A stretch of DNA of 64,000 nucleotides from Pontibacillus salipaludis (lineage in GTDB: Bacteria > Bacillota > Bacilli > Bacillales > BH030062): positions 1 through 64,000 of the forward strand of contig NZ_BMIN01000005.1 of assembly GCF_014642405.1 (NCBI RefSeq), given 5' to 3'. Shown in pieces: positions 8,135 through 16,122 of the stretch. Position 1 is the stretch's first letter, and each line of letters opens with the position of its first letter. Under the pieces are notes generated by a model. The model did not search any database and was not told where the DNA came from. It saw only the letters and a program-made list of their open reading frames with translations. Position numbers and translations under genes: made by a program.

Positions 8135-8563
8135 TTGAAGACAGTCGTTGAGGCTAGTATCGGTGATTTAGAGAAAATAGTACAAATAGACAGTGAAGTT
8201 ATAGGAAACACAAGTAGAAGAAATTATATTGAGAGGTCAATAGAATCTGGGAAATGTATAGTTGCTAAACCAAACGATGAGATCGTCGGCTTTTTGATAT
8301 ATGATATTAATTTTTTTGAATGTACTTTTATTTCTCTGATTATTGTTTCACCATCCAGCAGAAGAAAAGGATACGCAAGTTTATTGATGGACTATTTGGT
8401 TCGTTCATCTCCAACAACTAAAGTATTTTCATCTACTAATCGATCTAATTTTAAAATGCAAAGAGTATTTGAAATAAATGGGTTCATTCAGAGTGGGTTG
8501 GTTGAAAACTTAGATGAAGGAGACCCTGAAATCATTTATTTTAAATCAAAATCGAGTGGTTGA
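8135..8563 (+). CDS. GNAT-family N-acetyltransferase
   Basis: The acetyl-CoA binding motif VSPSSRRKGYASLLM (residues about 73-87 from the chosen start) and the C-terminal block with F-x-x-N-G-F identify a GNAT fold. A TTG at 8135 is preceded by AGAGGGGG at 8120-8127, and the sequence from there begins as GNAT proteins do. The frame is open further upstream to a TTG at 8051, but that part overlaps the previous gene and lacks a ribosome site. Substrate unknown. Confidence 0.78.
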   Translation: MKTVVEASIGDLEKIVQIDSEVIGNTSRRNYIERSIESGKCIVAKPNDEIVGFLIYDINFFECTFISLIIVSPSSRRKGYASLLMDYLVRSSPTTKVFSSTNRSNFKMQRVFEINGFIQSGLVENLDEGDPEIIYFKSKSSG

Positions 8564-8564
8564 A

Positions 8565-8626
8565 CTAAAGATGGGATTGTTGAACAAGTGTGATTGCTTC
8601 TTTTATTAACGGTGATTTTCCAAGAA
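8565..8626. repeat. AACGGGTGC-family dispersed repeat, copy 10
   Basis: AAAGATGGGATTGTTGAACA and GTGTGATTGCTTCTTTTATT, then AACGGTGATTTTCCAAG, resemble the long form at 2598-2666. Composite repeat copy B abuts it. Confidence 0.5.
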
Positions 8627-8630
8627 CAAA

Positions 8631-8905
8631 GGGATAGGGGGACAGGTCCCTTGTCCCGCGGCACCTATCTGTGACCTTTATTCATAACATAATAGCAAAA
8701 AGGGGAAGAGAGAGAGGAGCCATCTCTGACGACGTCATAAGGTTGCATGGACGTAATGTAAGAGATGGTAGAAAACTCTGACCTTTAATAGAGTAAAAAC
8801 ACAAAAAACGTCAGAGAAACGCTTGATCTCTGACGTTTTTGCATGAAATAGTATGGAAAAGGTAACAGCTCCTCCGTATGTTAATAGGAGGAAGCATCAG
8901 AACCG
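8631..8905. repeat. composite intergenic repeat of about 270 bp, copy B
   Basis: Same word order as copy A at 7282-7560, including the GGACAGGTCCCTTGTCCC palindrome, CATAATAG and the AACGTCAGAGA hairpin. Internal differences show it is old rather than recent. It fills the gap before the convergent LprI lipoprotein gene. Confidence 0.75.
8804..8842. terminator. bidirectional terminator inside repeat copy B
   Basis: AAAAACGTCAGAGA and TCTCTGACGTTTTT pair around a 9-base loop, with A and T tracts on both sides. It is placed between convergent genes (GNAT rightward, LprI lipoprotein leftward). Confidence 0.65.
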
Positions 8906-8935
8906 TCCCGCGCTTCCCAGCAAGAGTGTAAAGGA

Positions 8936-9604
8936 TCAACTCATATACCCTTCCACAAGTTCAATGCACCTTTCCTCAGTCAAGTTCGCCAACACACTTA
9001 CATATTCCAACTGCTCCTGTGTGCCGCCTTTAAACTTTTCCGACGCCTCGAGAGCACTTTGGTCTCTGTAGGTGAGCCACTCTCGTTGCTTGTCCCGCAA
9101 ACGCTCCATTTCTTCAGAAGGCAATTGTTCCTGAAGGACACGGTATGTATCATTCAATAGATCATCCCAAATCTTCCATCTGTCATTTTCCGTTTTTTTC
9201 AGAGCATAGGTCGAGGAATCTGTTGGTTCTAGATTCGCCACTTCGGCTCTGGCCTCCTCGATTTTTTCCACATACATGTCTTTTAGCATCGACTGTTTGT
9301 TTGTTGTATCCGAGGTACTTTCTGTGACCGTTGTATCCGAGGTACTTTCTGTGACCGTTGTTTCCTGTTCTGTCTTCTCTGTCTCATCGGATGTCTCTTT
9401 CACAGGTGTTTCTGTGTTCGCGCTCTCTGCTTGTGTTTCTTGCTCTTTGTCTTCTTTCTCAGTCTGTTCTAAGGTTTGGTTCTCCTGATGTTCAGTGGAA
9501 GTACCATCCGTATTCTTTGTTCCATCGTCACAAGATGTAAGCAAAAGGACGAATGCGATAAGAAGTACCTTAGAAAAAAGACCACCTTTGCGGATCTTGC
9601 TCAT
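8936..9604 (-). CDS. LprI/DUF1311-domain lipoprotein
   Basis: The signal peptide ends in the lipobox LTSC. A long Thr/Glu/Ser linker (residues about 20-105) contains a tandem repeat of TVTESTSD, encoded by two nearly identical 27-bp DNA units around 9307-9360. The C-terminal domain (LRDKQREWLTYRDQSA... to CIELVEGY) matches the lysozyme-inhibitor-like LprI family, implying a cell-surface role that may include binding muramidases. The ATG at 9604 follows GAAGGGGGCAGG; an upstream in-frame ATG at 9625 lies before that site. Confidence 0.8.
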   Translation of the reverse strand: MSKIRKGGLFSKVLLIAFVLLLTSCDDGTKNTDGTSTEHQENQTLEQTEKEDKEQETQAESANTETPVKETSDETEKTEQETTVTESTSDTTVTESTSDTTNKQSMLKDMYVEKIEEARAEVANLEPTDSSTYALKKTENDRWKIWDDLLNDTYRVLQEQLPSEEMERLRDKQREWLTYRDQSALEASEKFKGGTQEQLEYVSVLANLTEERCIELVEGYMS

Positions 9605-9805
9605 ATTCCTGCCCCCTTCATTCATGCAGGCTTTTCTAGTAATCGTGTTACGATTTCACCCACAACGAGGTTAATTTTACCATATATTCCTATTTTCTTC
9701 TTGCTAGATTCATACAAAACTAATCAAAAAAGTTTCAAAGAAATAGACACCAAACTGAACCCTGAAAATGATTATAGTTGTAAAAGGAAAAAGTAGGTGG
9801 AGTCG

Positions 9806-10648
9806 ATGAACATCAATCATCTTAAAAAGTACCAAACATTCTCATCCGTTGCGGAATTAGACCAGCACGTAAGAGGTTTTCTTCGCCGGTATAAGTGGGA
9901 GCTGTCTGAAGGGAATCTCGAGATCCTAACATACATATGGCGTCATTCGGTTAAATATCCTGGCGTATCTTTTGCCAAAGTGAACACGATTGTCTCAACG
10001 ACCGGACGCAGCCGCAGCACGGTCATTCGGACGATCAATCGTTTTGAGAACATGAATCTAATTAAAAGAGTGGCGACCATCCGCCCAAACGGAAAGCGTG
10101 GTGTGAATCTATTACTCTTTCAACCTCAAGAAGCATTTCTTACACCGCATGATGACACCCTACCTGACACGGCAATTGATACTGTATCGATTGAAGCAGA
10201 AGCCACGTCTCCCAACGAATGTACGCCTGAATATCAGGAGGAAGCAGAGAATAAGCAGGGAGAGAAACAACCTGTAAAGACTAAGAAAATCGAAGGAAGA
10301 CCCGGCTCCCGGTTTGATATGGATTACACCTTTTTGCCTTCATACATTCCTGCATCCTTTGTTGAAGTGGCAAAGCCATTCTTCACCCCTGTGGAAGTGG
10401 ACCGGGCGTGGGAGTGCATCCATAGAGCTTACAGAAGAGAACAGATGCATCACGGCATTGAAGCGTATCTGGAGGGCGTCACGCGTACATTCAAGCAAGC
10501 GATTTTCCTTTACAAACAGGGCAAGATTAAGAAGGAGTTCTGTGGGTATTTATATAGCTGTGTTCTTGAGTCCTTACGTCAAGAGAAGCGGAAGGAAACG
10601 ATTCAGTGCACGGATTCCGTGTACTACGATTGGTTAGATGAAGCGTAA
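9806..10648 (+). CDS. helix-turn-helix DNA-binding protein
   Basis: Residues about 45-110 form a winged HTH-like segment: SFAKVNTIVSTTGRSRSTVI looks like the helix-turn-helix, followed by a basic wing RPNGKRGVN. A variable Glu-rich linker then leads to a helical C-terminal domain. The layout recalls replication-initiation or DnaD-like helper proteins found on chromosomes and plasmids of Bacillaceae; no specific partner is visible. The ATG at 9806 has AGGTGG upstream; a GTG at 9797 falls within that site. Confidence 0.6.
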   Translation: MNINHLKKYQTFSSVAELDQHVRGFLRRYKWELSEGNLEILTYIWRHSVKYPGVSFAKVNTIVSTTGRSRSTVIRTINRFENMNLIKRVATIRPNGKRGVNLLLFQPQEAFLTPHDDTLPDTAIDTVSIEAEATSPNECTPEYQEEAENKQGEKQPVKTKKIEGRPGSRFDMDYTFLPSYIPASFVEVAKPFFTPVEVDRAWECIHRAYRREQMHHGIEAYLEGVTRTFKQAIFLYKQGKIKKEFCGYLYSCVLESLRQEKRKETIQCTDSVYYDWLDEA

Positions 10649-10706
10649 TCCGGGTGAAACGTAAAACGGGAGCGCATCGTAGAGGGAGAGGGAAAGGGGA
10701 GAGTTT

Positions 10707-11141
10707 ATGCTTTTTATCATCGGTTCATTCATAGCTTTTATAGCGCTGCTCTTATACGGAAGCTATGTGTTCAACGATTATAAGAACAGTACGAAGGAAG
10801 AAAAGATAACGAAGCACAGACATATGATCCGGGTCGTCTTAATGGTTCCAATCGCCGCAATTCTTTTAATCAGTGAGAACTTGAGACGGAACGGATTGAC
10901 ACTTGAGGAACTCAGGCCTTACTTGTTCGTGGCCGTACTTATCTCGTTTTTTATCCCAGGATTCGTATACTTGATCCGCACAGCCTCCCATAAGGAATCA
11001 AGAGAGAAGTTTAATGATCGGAGTCACTACAAATTCTCATTTATGTACAAGTATCGAAAGGTGATGGTTCCCTTTGCCGTCCTTGTCCCTGTCGGATTTA
11101 TACTCGAGATGCTTTATAAGATCTGGGAGATGAGTTTTTAA
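10707..11141 (+). CDS. four-helix membrane protein, unknown function
   Basis: 144 residues with hydrophobic helices at about 1-20, 43-58, 74-93 and 115-138, separated by short basic loops. GGGAAAGGGGAGAG precedes the ATG. It lies 58 bases after the HTH gene and may be co-transcribed. No family recognised. Confidence 0.6.
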   Translation: MLFIIGSFIAFIALLLYGSYVFNDYKNSTKEEKITKHRHMIRVVLMVPIAAILLISENLRRNGLTLEELRPYLFVAVLISFFIPGFVYLIRTASHKESREKFNDRSHYKFSFMYKYRKVMVPFAVLVPVGFILEMLYKIWEMSF

Positions 11142-11151
11142 TGGAAAAGAG

Positions 11152-11181
11152 AAGCGGCACTGGTCTGTTCTCGTGCCGCTT
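11152..11181. terminator. hairpin between convergent genes
   Basis: AAGCGGCAC and GTGCCGCTT form a 9-bp GC-rich stem. The T tract is weak in both directions, but its place between convergent genes supports a terminator. Confidence 0.55.
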
Positions 11182-11197
11182 AAGTTGGAAACCATAT

Positions 11198-11704
11198 TTA
11201 TCTTAATCTATGCTCTCGCACGATTTGTTTAAACTGCTCCTGCTGCTCTTGGTTTTCAAAAAAACGCTTCGGCAAAACAATCGCTTTACGCTTCGATACA
11301 TACAGGAGGAACAGCTCAGGGGTCTCCTTTAATGAAGAGAAGTCACTCCATTCATAATAATTATTAGAGCGTCTCACTTTCTGATGAACACCCTCCTCGC
11401 TGAACGTGTAGGTCATCTCATTGTGCGCGATAGAATCACTCTCGAACTCTTTCTTCGCACGGTGTCGGTTAAATGTCTTCACAGAAAGAAGAAAGAAGCC
11501 AGAGGGGACAAGAGCGAATAATGCAGCAAACCAGATGCTTATAAACCATATCGCATCAATCACGCTTACGAACATATATGTAAACAACACCAGAAGCACG
11601 AAGAAAAAGGATAAATTGATCCTCCTTACATGATAGGCTTGGTACTTCTTGAATTCATCCAATGTAATAGTACCGGTCACAGTAACGGATTCACGATTCT
11701 CCAA
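11198..11704 (-). CDS. YcxB-like membrane protein
   Basis: An N-terminal cytoplasmic strand region, two adjacent membrane helices (residues about 28-75) and a C-terminal soluble domain with YTFSEEGVHQKVRRSNNYYEWSDF and YVSKRKAIVLPKRFF follow the YcxB-like pattern (a PH-like domain at the membrane). Length of 168 residues is usual. Function is unknown for the family. Confidence 0.75.
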   Translation of the reverse strand: MENRESVTVTGTITLDEFKKYQAYHVRRINLSFFFVLLVLFTYMFVSVIDAIWFISIWFAALFALVPSGFFLLSVKTFNRHRAKKEFESDSIAHNEMTYTFSEEGVHQKVRRSNNYYEWSDFSSLKETPELFLLYVSKRKAIVLPKRFFENQEQQEQFKQIVREHRLR

Positions 11705-11997
11705 ACAACCACTCCTTTAGCTAGTAATCTATACCCGAACTCTTCATCGACTATACACCCTTGTAGGTAATAAGCCATAAAAAAGGTTTCTTAGTACAGG
11801 TAAGCATGTTGGAAACGAACGCACCTTTTCACAAATACCAAGATTTAACCTTACCCTTTTAATAACCTTCTTTTTACATATTATGGTTGTTATTCTTGTA
11901 GGATTACCGTAACGTATTATGTAATTATCATAACAGTTTCTCCTCAGAATTGTTTCATCTACCCTATTCTATACACGTAAGAAAGGAGTATGGAAAT

Positions 11998-12219
11998 ATG
12001 AAAGACCATTCAACCTCACAGTGGAAGGTCAGCCAAATTGCTGTATATTCTTGCATTGGAGCTGTGGTTAGTACCTCAATCATGATGGGCCCTAACCTTT
12101 CCTTTATAATAGGAGCCATAGTTGTTACATTGTTGGTCATTCTAGTTAATGCAATAATTGTATTTGAAAAGAAAGAAAGGGACAAAGGGGGAGATAAGGG
12201 TGAGGATCGCGACGTATAG
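11998..12219 (+). CDS. 73-residue two-helix membrane protein
   Basis: ATG at 11998 preceded by GAAAGGAG. Two helices (residues about 12-30 and 35-56) are followed by a charged repeated tail (ERDKGGDKGEDRD). Its size and layout resemble the protein at 46054-46275. The frame is open to 11950 but lacks a start signal there. Function unknown. Confidence 0.6.
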   Translation: MKDHSTSQWKVSQIAVYSCIGAVVSTSIMMGPNLSFIIGAIVVTLLVILVNAIIVFEKKERDKGGDKGEDRDV

Positions 12220-12275
12220 GTGTGTGTACACTCAAGTGAATGGAAAACGAATCAGATTAGGTAGGTGCATAGTAG

Positions 12276-12806
12276 ATGAAGTTCACCATTAGACAAGAAC
12301 AACCAAACGATTACAAAAAGACGGAAAAGGTAATCGAAGAAGCTTTCAAGGGTGCAGAGCACAGTGATGGAACGGAGCAAGTACTAGTAGAGCGGCTTCG
12401 GAAAGCAGAAGGCTATATCCCTGAACTGTCCCTTGTGGCCGTTAGGAATGAAGAAATCATCGGCCATGTCCTGTTAACGCCTATCACGGTTAACGATGAA
12501 GACCACAAAGCACTGTCGCTAGCCTTGGCCCCTGTATCTGTTGTGCCAAAAGCGCAGAAACAAGGCGTGGGAAAACAGCTTATTCACCAATCCCTTCAAG
12601 CAGCAAAAGAAAAAGGCTTCACATCCGTTATCGTCCTCGGTGACCCTCTTTATTATGGAAAGTTCGGATTTCTGAAAGCCTCTACATGGGGCATTATCGC
12701 TCCGTTTGAAGTGCCAGAGGATGCGTTTATGGCTTTAGAACTGGAGGAAGGGGCTCTTCAAAACGTGAGAGGAACGGTCGAATATCCTCAAGCGTTTATA
12801 GAGTAA
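12276..12806 (+). CDS. GNAT N-acetyltransferase, YhbS-like
   Basis: The acetyl-CoA motif VVPKAQKQGVGKQLI (residues about 86-101) and the following LGDPLYYGKFGF block are diagnostic of the YhbS-type GNAT group. Length of 176 residues fits. Substrate unknown. A strong terminator lies at 12858-12887. Confidence 0.88.
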   Translation: MKFTIRQEQPNDYKKTEKVIEEAFKGAEHSDGTEQVLVERLRKAEGYIPELSLVAVRNEEIIGHVLLTPITVNDEDHKALSLALAPVSVVPKAQKQGVGKQLIHQSLQAAKEKGFTSVIVLGDPLYYGKFGFLKASTWGIIAPFEVPEDAFMALELEEGALQNVRGTVEYPQAFIE

Positions 12807-12857
12807 AGCCCCGTATAAGAAAGATCGTCAAAAAGTGAAATAAAGAGAACACGTGTT

Positions 12858-12887
12858 GGGTGAGCATATTTTTGCTCACCCTTTTTT
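12858..12887 (+). terminator. intrinsic terminator after the YhbS-like gene
   Basis: GGGTGAGCA pairs with TGCTCACCC around TATTTT, and TTTTTT follows. A textbook Rho-independent terminator. Confidence 0.9.
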
Positions 12888-12922
12888 ATATGATGAGGGT
12901 AACAAAGAAACAGGAGGAATGA

Positions 12923-13507
12923 ATGATGAAGAAACTATTTTCAGGATGCTTAACGATTATTGGGGCAATTGTGGTGATTGGGATTATTATCGCGGTTGCG
13001 ACAGGTGGGGATGACTCCACAACCACGTCAACAGAGAGTACATCGAGTGATGAGCCGAAAGAAGAGACGAAAGAAGAACAAACAGAAACGATCGGTATTG
13101 GAGAAACGGCAACGATCGATGACATTGGCTTTACGGTAACGAACGCACAATCGAAAACAACGATTGAAGGTAGCGACGAATACACAGAACCTGTCACAAC
13201 AGACAATCAGTTTATCGTATTAGACGTAACGATTAACAACGGAAAGAGCGAAGCCATTATGACAGACTCAGAATTCTTTACACTTGTCAGTAAAGACGGA
13301 ACAGAGTATAGCCCTAAGAACGACGGAGACCTCATGATGGTCATTCCAACAGATGAGATGTTGTTCTTTGAAGAGATCAACCCAGGGCTAAAGAAAGAAG
13401 GAATGATTGTATTTGAAGTGGGATCAGACGTAGAAATGAGTGACCTGACGCTGAAAGCTGACGCCGGTTTCTGGGGAACGAAGAGTGTGAACATTAACTT
13501 GAACTAA
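12923..13507 (+). CDS. DUF4352-domain extracytoplasmic protein
   Basis: A short basic start and one hydrophobic helix (residues about 8-28) lead to a Thr/Ser/Glu linker and an immunoglobulin-like DUF4352 domain, recognised by NQFIVLDVTINNGK, the DGTEYSP region, and NPGLKKEGMIVFEV. Such proteins sit on the outer face of the membrane in Firmicutes. AGGAGG precedes two adjacent ATG codons. Confidence 0.85.
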   Translation: MMKKLFSGCLTIIGAIVVIGIIIAVATGGDDSTTTSTESTSSDEPKEETKEEQTETIGIGETATIDDIGFTVTNAQSKTTIEGSDEYTEPVTTDNQFIVLDVTINNGKSEAIMTDSEFFTLVSKDGTEYSPKNDGDLMMVIPTDEMLFFEEINPGLKKEGMIVFEVGSDVEMSDLTLKADAGFWGTKSVNINLN

Positions 13508-13511
13508 CGAA

Positions 13512-13549
13512 AAGCCCGCTCCTCCGAATTGGCGGGAGCGGGCTTATTT
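13512..13549. terminator. intrinsic terminator between convergent genes
   Basis: AAGCCCGCTCC pairs with GGAGCGGGCTT, followed by ATTTAAT. It serves the DUF4352 gene and probably also the leftward gene ending at 13565. Confidence 0.8.
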
Positions 13550-13564
13550 AATCAAGCGAACGCG

Positions 13565-13849
13565 TTATGTTTTATTGATTCGGGTCATGTAAAGCCAGCA
13601 AACATATAGAACAACACCGATCCCAGCTGCAGTGACGGATAACCCACCACTCCAATTCGCGGGGGAACCTGTTAGGCGCCAGAAGCTGTAAGGGACCAGG
13701 TAAAGAAAGACGAGGGTTAATATTCCTAAACTGATCATCATAAACGTCTTTACCGGGCTCTTCCTCACCTCAGTCTTGACCATCGCCATTCCATTCAGAA
13801 CAATGGAAAGCCCAATCAGTGACAATACCAGCATCAAACCATTTACCAT
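13565..13849 (-). CDS. three-helix membrane protein, unknown function
   Basis: 94 residues from the ATG at 13849, which follows GGGAGGGG; the upstream extension to 13951 lacks a ribosome site. Hydrophobic helices lie at about 3-21, 31-49 and 67-87. No family recognised. Confidence 0.6.
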   Translation of the reverse strand: MVNGLMLVLSLIGLSIVLNGMAMVKTEVRKSPVKTFMMISLGILTLVFLYLVPYSFWRLTGSPANWSGGLSVTAAGIGVVLYVCWLYMTRINKT

Positions 13850-14154
13850 TATACCCCTCCCTGATCGTTCAAGAGCTAAATGAAAGGTCGACATGTATGT
13901 AGGTAGTGCTCTGAGATGAAGAAAACTATTAAACGGAAAGAATCCTTCCAAGTGTATGTGTACATTCGTTATAGGTTAGTACCCTAATCTGGATAAATAA
14001 AACAATTGAATAGTAGAATCTCACACGGAAAAAAGAAATGCCTAGCCCAAACGGTGAGAGGAATTCCAAAACAAGGAATCTCCTTCAAAGGGTAGTTCTG
14101 GAAGAAATAGAGCATTACAATAGAAATTGGAAAAGGAAAGAGGAGGTCTCACAT

Positions 14155-15144
14155 TTGGAACTAAACAACAATACAAGGTTATTACAGCTTCAAGAGATCC
14201 TATCCCAAGAAACCGATGAATATCACGAATTAAGCATAAAAGAAATTAAGGAAAAATTGAAGTTCGTATTTGGATCAGATGTTCAGTTTGATAACCGAAC
14301 GCTAAAGCGGGACATGGAAGTCCTTGCAGAAGCGGGTGTTGAAGTCATCCAGAACCAGGGCGAATTCGGGAGGATGATGTACAGCTATCAGGATCGTGTG
14401 TTTGAAACGTATCATTTGCGTTTATTGATCGATGCTGTCCTGTCAGCGAAGTTCATTACAGAGAAAGAAAAGAAAGACTTAATCCCGCGTATTAAGCAGC
14501 TAACAAGTAAACACATCGCCAAGCAATTACCCGATCCGGTGTTGTTCAATCAGTCAGCAGACGATGGCTACCAGCTCGTTAAGCTAAACATCGATCATGT
14601 ACATAGAGCCATCGCTGAACAGACGGTCCTCCACTATCAATACGGGAAGTACAATATGAAGAAAGAGTTCGAATACAACCGAGAAGGCAGCACGTACGAA
14701 GTTGAACCCTATGCCCTCATCTGGCAAAACGATTTCTACTATTTAATAGGCCGTTTCCGCGGCACAGGAGAAATGCGTCACTACAGACTCGATCGTATAC
14801 GCAATATCCGCCTTTCAGAAGAGCGCTTCAGAAAAGAAGACTTCAACGTCCAAGACTACGTCGACCAAAGCTTCCACATGTTCGCAGGCGAGGACACCTG
14901 GATCAAAGTTCAGTTCCACGCCTCCCTCCTAAACGTCGTCCTCGACCGATTCGGCCTAGAAGCCTCTATCCAGCAAGTTGATGAGGAGCATTTTATCCTT
15001 TCAACGAAGGCGAAGATGAGTACGGGGCTTGTAGCCTGGATTATGCAATGGGGGCGGAAGGCTAAGGTCGTTTCGCCTGAAGAGTTGAAGGAAGAGGTTC
15101 GGGAGGAAGTTCGGGCTATGTGTGAGGGGTATGGTTTGAAATAA
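14155..15144 (+). CDS. WYL-domain transcriptional regulator (YafY-type)
   Basis: An N-terminal winged helix (LELNNNTRLLQLQEIL through RTLKRDMEVL) is followed by a WYL domain with ALIWQNDFYYLIGRFRG and the YRLDRIRNI motif, and then a C-terminal WCX-type extension. WYL proteins are usually repressors or activators that sense nucleic-acid or nucleotide ligands. The start is the TTG at 14155, placed just after AGAGGAGGT and matching the usual N-terminus; the frame is open upstream to 14038. It lies close to the left edge of the defence island, but linkage is only positional. Confidence 0.85.
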   Translation: MELNNNTRLLQLQEILSQETDEYHELSIKEIKEKLKFVFGSDVQFDNRTLKRDMEVLAEAGVEVIQNQGEFGRMMYSYQDRVFETYHLRLLIDAVLSAKFITEKEKKDLIPRIKQLTSKHIAKQLPDPVLFNQSADDGYQLVKLNIDHVHRAIAEQTVLHYQYGKYNMKKEFEYNREGSTYEVEPYALIWQNDFYYLIGRFRGTGEMRHYRLDRIRNIRLSEERFRKEDFNVQDYVDQSFHMFAGEDTWIKVQFHASLLNVVLDRFGLEASIQQVDEEHFILSTKAKMSTGLVAWIMQWGRKAKVVSPEELKEEVREEVRAMCEGYGLK

Positions 15145-15254
15145 GAATTAAATGGTAATGCCTCGATTAAAGGAGAAAGTATTTCGTGCTTACAACGAAG
15201 GATGGCAATTTTCCTAAAGTTAAAGATGTATAAATAATAAAAAGAGGTGATTGG

Positions 15255-15578
15255 ATGCCAACCTATAACAAACTAATAAGGGATCTTATTCCACAGGCGC
15301 TAGAGGAAACGGGTAAATCATTTGAAATTGATATTCTATCAGACGAAGAGTATCACTCTGAACTTAGAAAGAAATTACAAGAAGAAACAGAAGAATACTT
15401 AAATGCGGAAGATGAAGAAAGTGCTGTTGAAGAGCTTGCTGATCTATTGGAATTAGTGAATGTGTTAGCTGAACAACATGGTTATTCAATAGAGGAAGTG
15501 GAGAAGGCGCGTAAAGAAAAGTCTGAGAAGCGAGGGTCATTTTACGATAAGCTGTTTTTATTTAATGTAGAAGATTAA
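15255..15578 (+). CDS. MazG-like nucleotide pyrophosphohydrolase
   Basis: An all-alpha NTP-pyrophosphatase. It opens with YNKLIRDLIP, and the metal-binding acidic motifs are EETEEYL and EELADLLELVNVL. 107 residues is normal for the single-domain group that removes damaged or unwanted nucleotides. AAAGAGGTGATT precedes the ATG. It is the last non-island gene on the left. Confidence 0.85.
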   Translation: MPTYNKLIRDLIPQALEETGKSFEIDILSDEEYHSELRKKLQEETEEYLNAEDEESAVEELADLLELVNVLAEQHGYSIEEVEKARKEKSEKRGSFYDKLFLFNVED

Positions 15579-15711
15579 AATTCAAAGATATCTATTATGT
15601 TTGGTTCTTGATTTCTTTATTTTTAAACAACAATGTTTTAGGTGCAGAAATGATAGAAGTCGCGACATTTTTAGAGGAATGACGTGAAGGCATGTGTTGA
15701 ATTAATAAAAT

Positions 15712-15753
15712 AAGGCTATTTAAAATGTCCAATGAGACATTTAAATAGCCTTT
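15712..15753. terminator. bidirectional terminator at the left edge of the island
   Basis: AAGGCTATTTAAAATGTC pairs with GACATTTAAATAGCCTT over a long, nearly perfect stem with A/T flanks. It would end the leftward operon finishing at 15760. Confidence 0.8.
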
Positions 15754-15759
15754 CCTGTT

Positions 15760-16122
15760 TTATATAATAACGAATCTACTATCCTCTAAGCTATTCTTTT
15801 CTTGTATAGCCTTAGATAATACACGGATTCCTAACTCGATATAATATAGCATGTCATTATGGATTGTCTCTTCTGTAATCTCAGTACCCCTTTTGCTAAT
15901 AATTAAATGTTTAAATAGCAAAAATTCTTTATCTCTAATAATATTTTCTGGGATCGTCCATTTTGGTTTGGAAGTAGCGTCAAAAGATAGTTCTTCTTCA
16001 AAAGTTAGGCCTTTAGCTAAGGCGATATTTATTACCAAGGGTCGATCTAAATCTAGAGAATAAACTAATTCATCTAACAATTCTTTACCGTCTTTTGATA
16101 AGCTTAATTTTTTATTCGACAT
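15760..16122 (-). CDS. DndE-like protein (second DndE paralogue)
   Basis: 120 residues following the DndE plan: LSLSKDGKELLDELVYSLDL at the start, then RPLVINIALAKGL in place of the canonical NILCRIAFCLSL helix, a WTIPENIIRDKEFLLFKHLI block in place of FNR-TLTGE, and a C-terminal IELGIRVL matching HLxRGVxxL. It is more diverged than the DndE at 23610 and is best called DndE-like. Its ATG overlaps the stop of the upstream DndD-like gene (TAATG at 16120-16124), so translation is coupled. DndE binds nicked DNA in the modification complex; this copy may give its DndD partner DNA binding. Confidence 0.72.
   Translation of the reverse strand: MSNKKLSLSKDGKELLDELVYSLDLDRPLVINIALAKGLTFEEELSFDATSKPKWTIPENIIRDKEFLLFKHLIISKRGTEITEETIHNDMLYYIELGIRVLSKAIQEKNSLEDSRFVII

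Noticed and set aside
9276-9796. Several overlapping + strand open frames rich in Ser, Val and Cys
   Set aside because: They are the antisense of the Thr/Glu/Ser linker of the LprI lipoprotein and contain its tandem repeat; no start signals.
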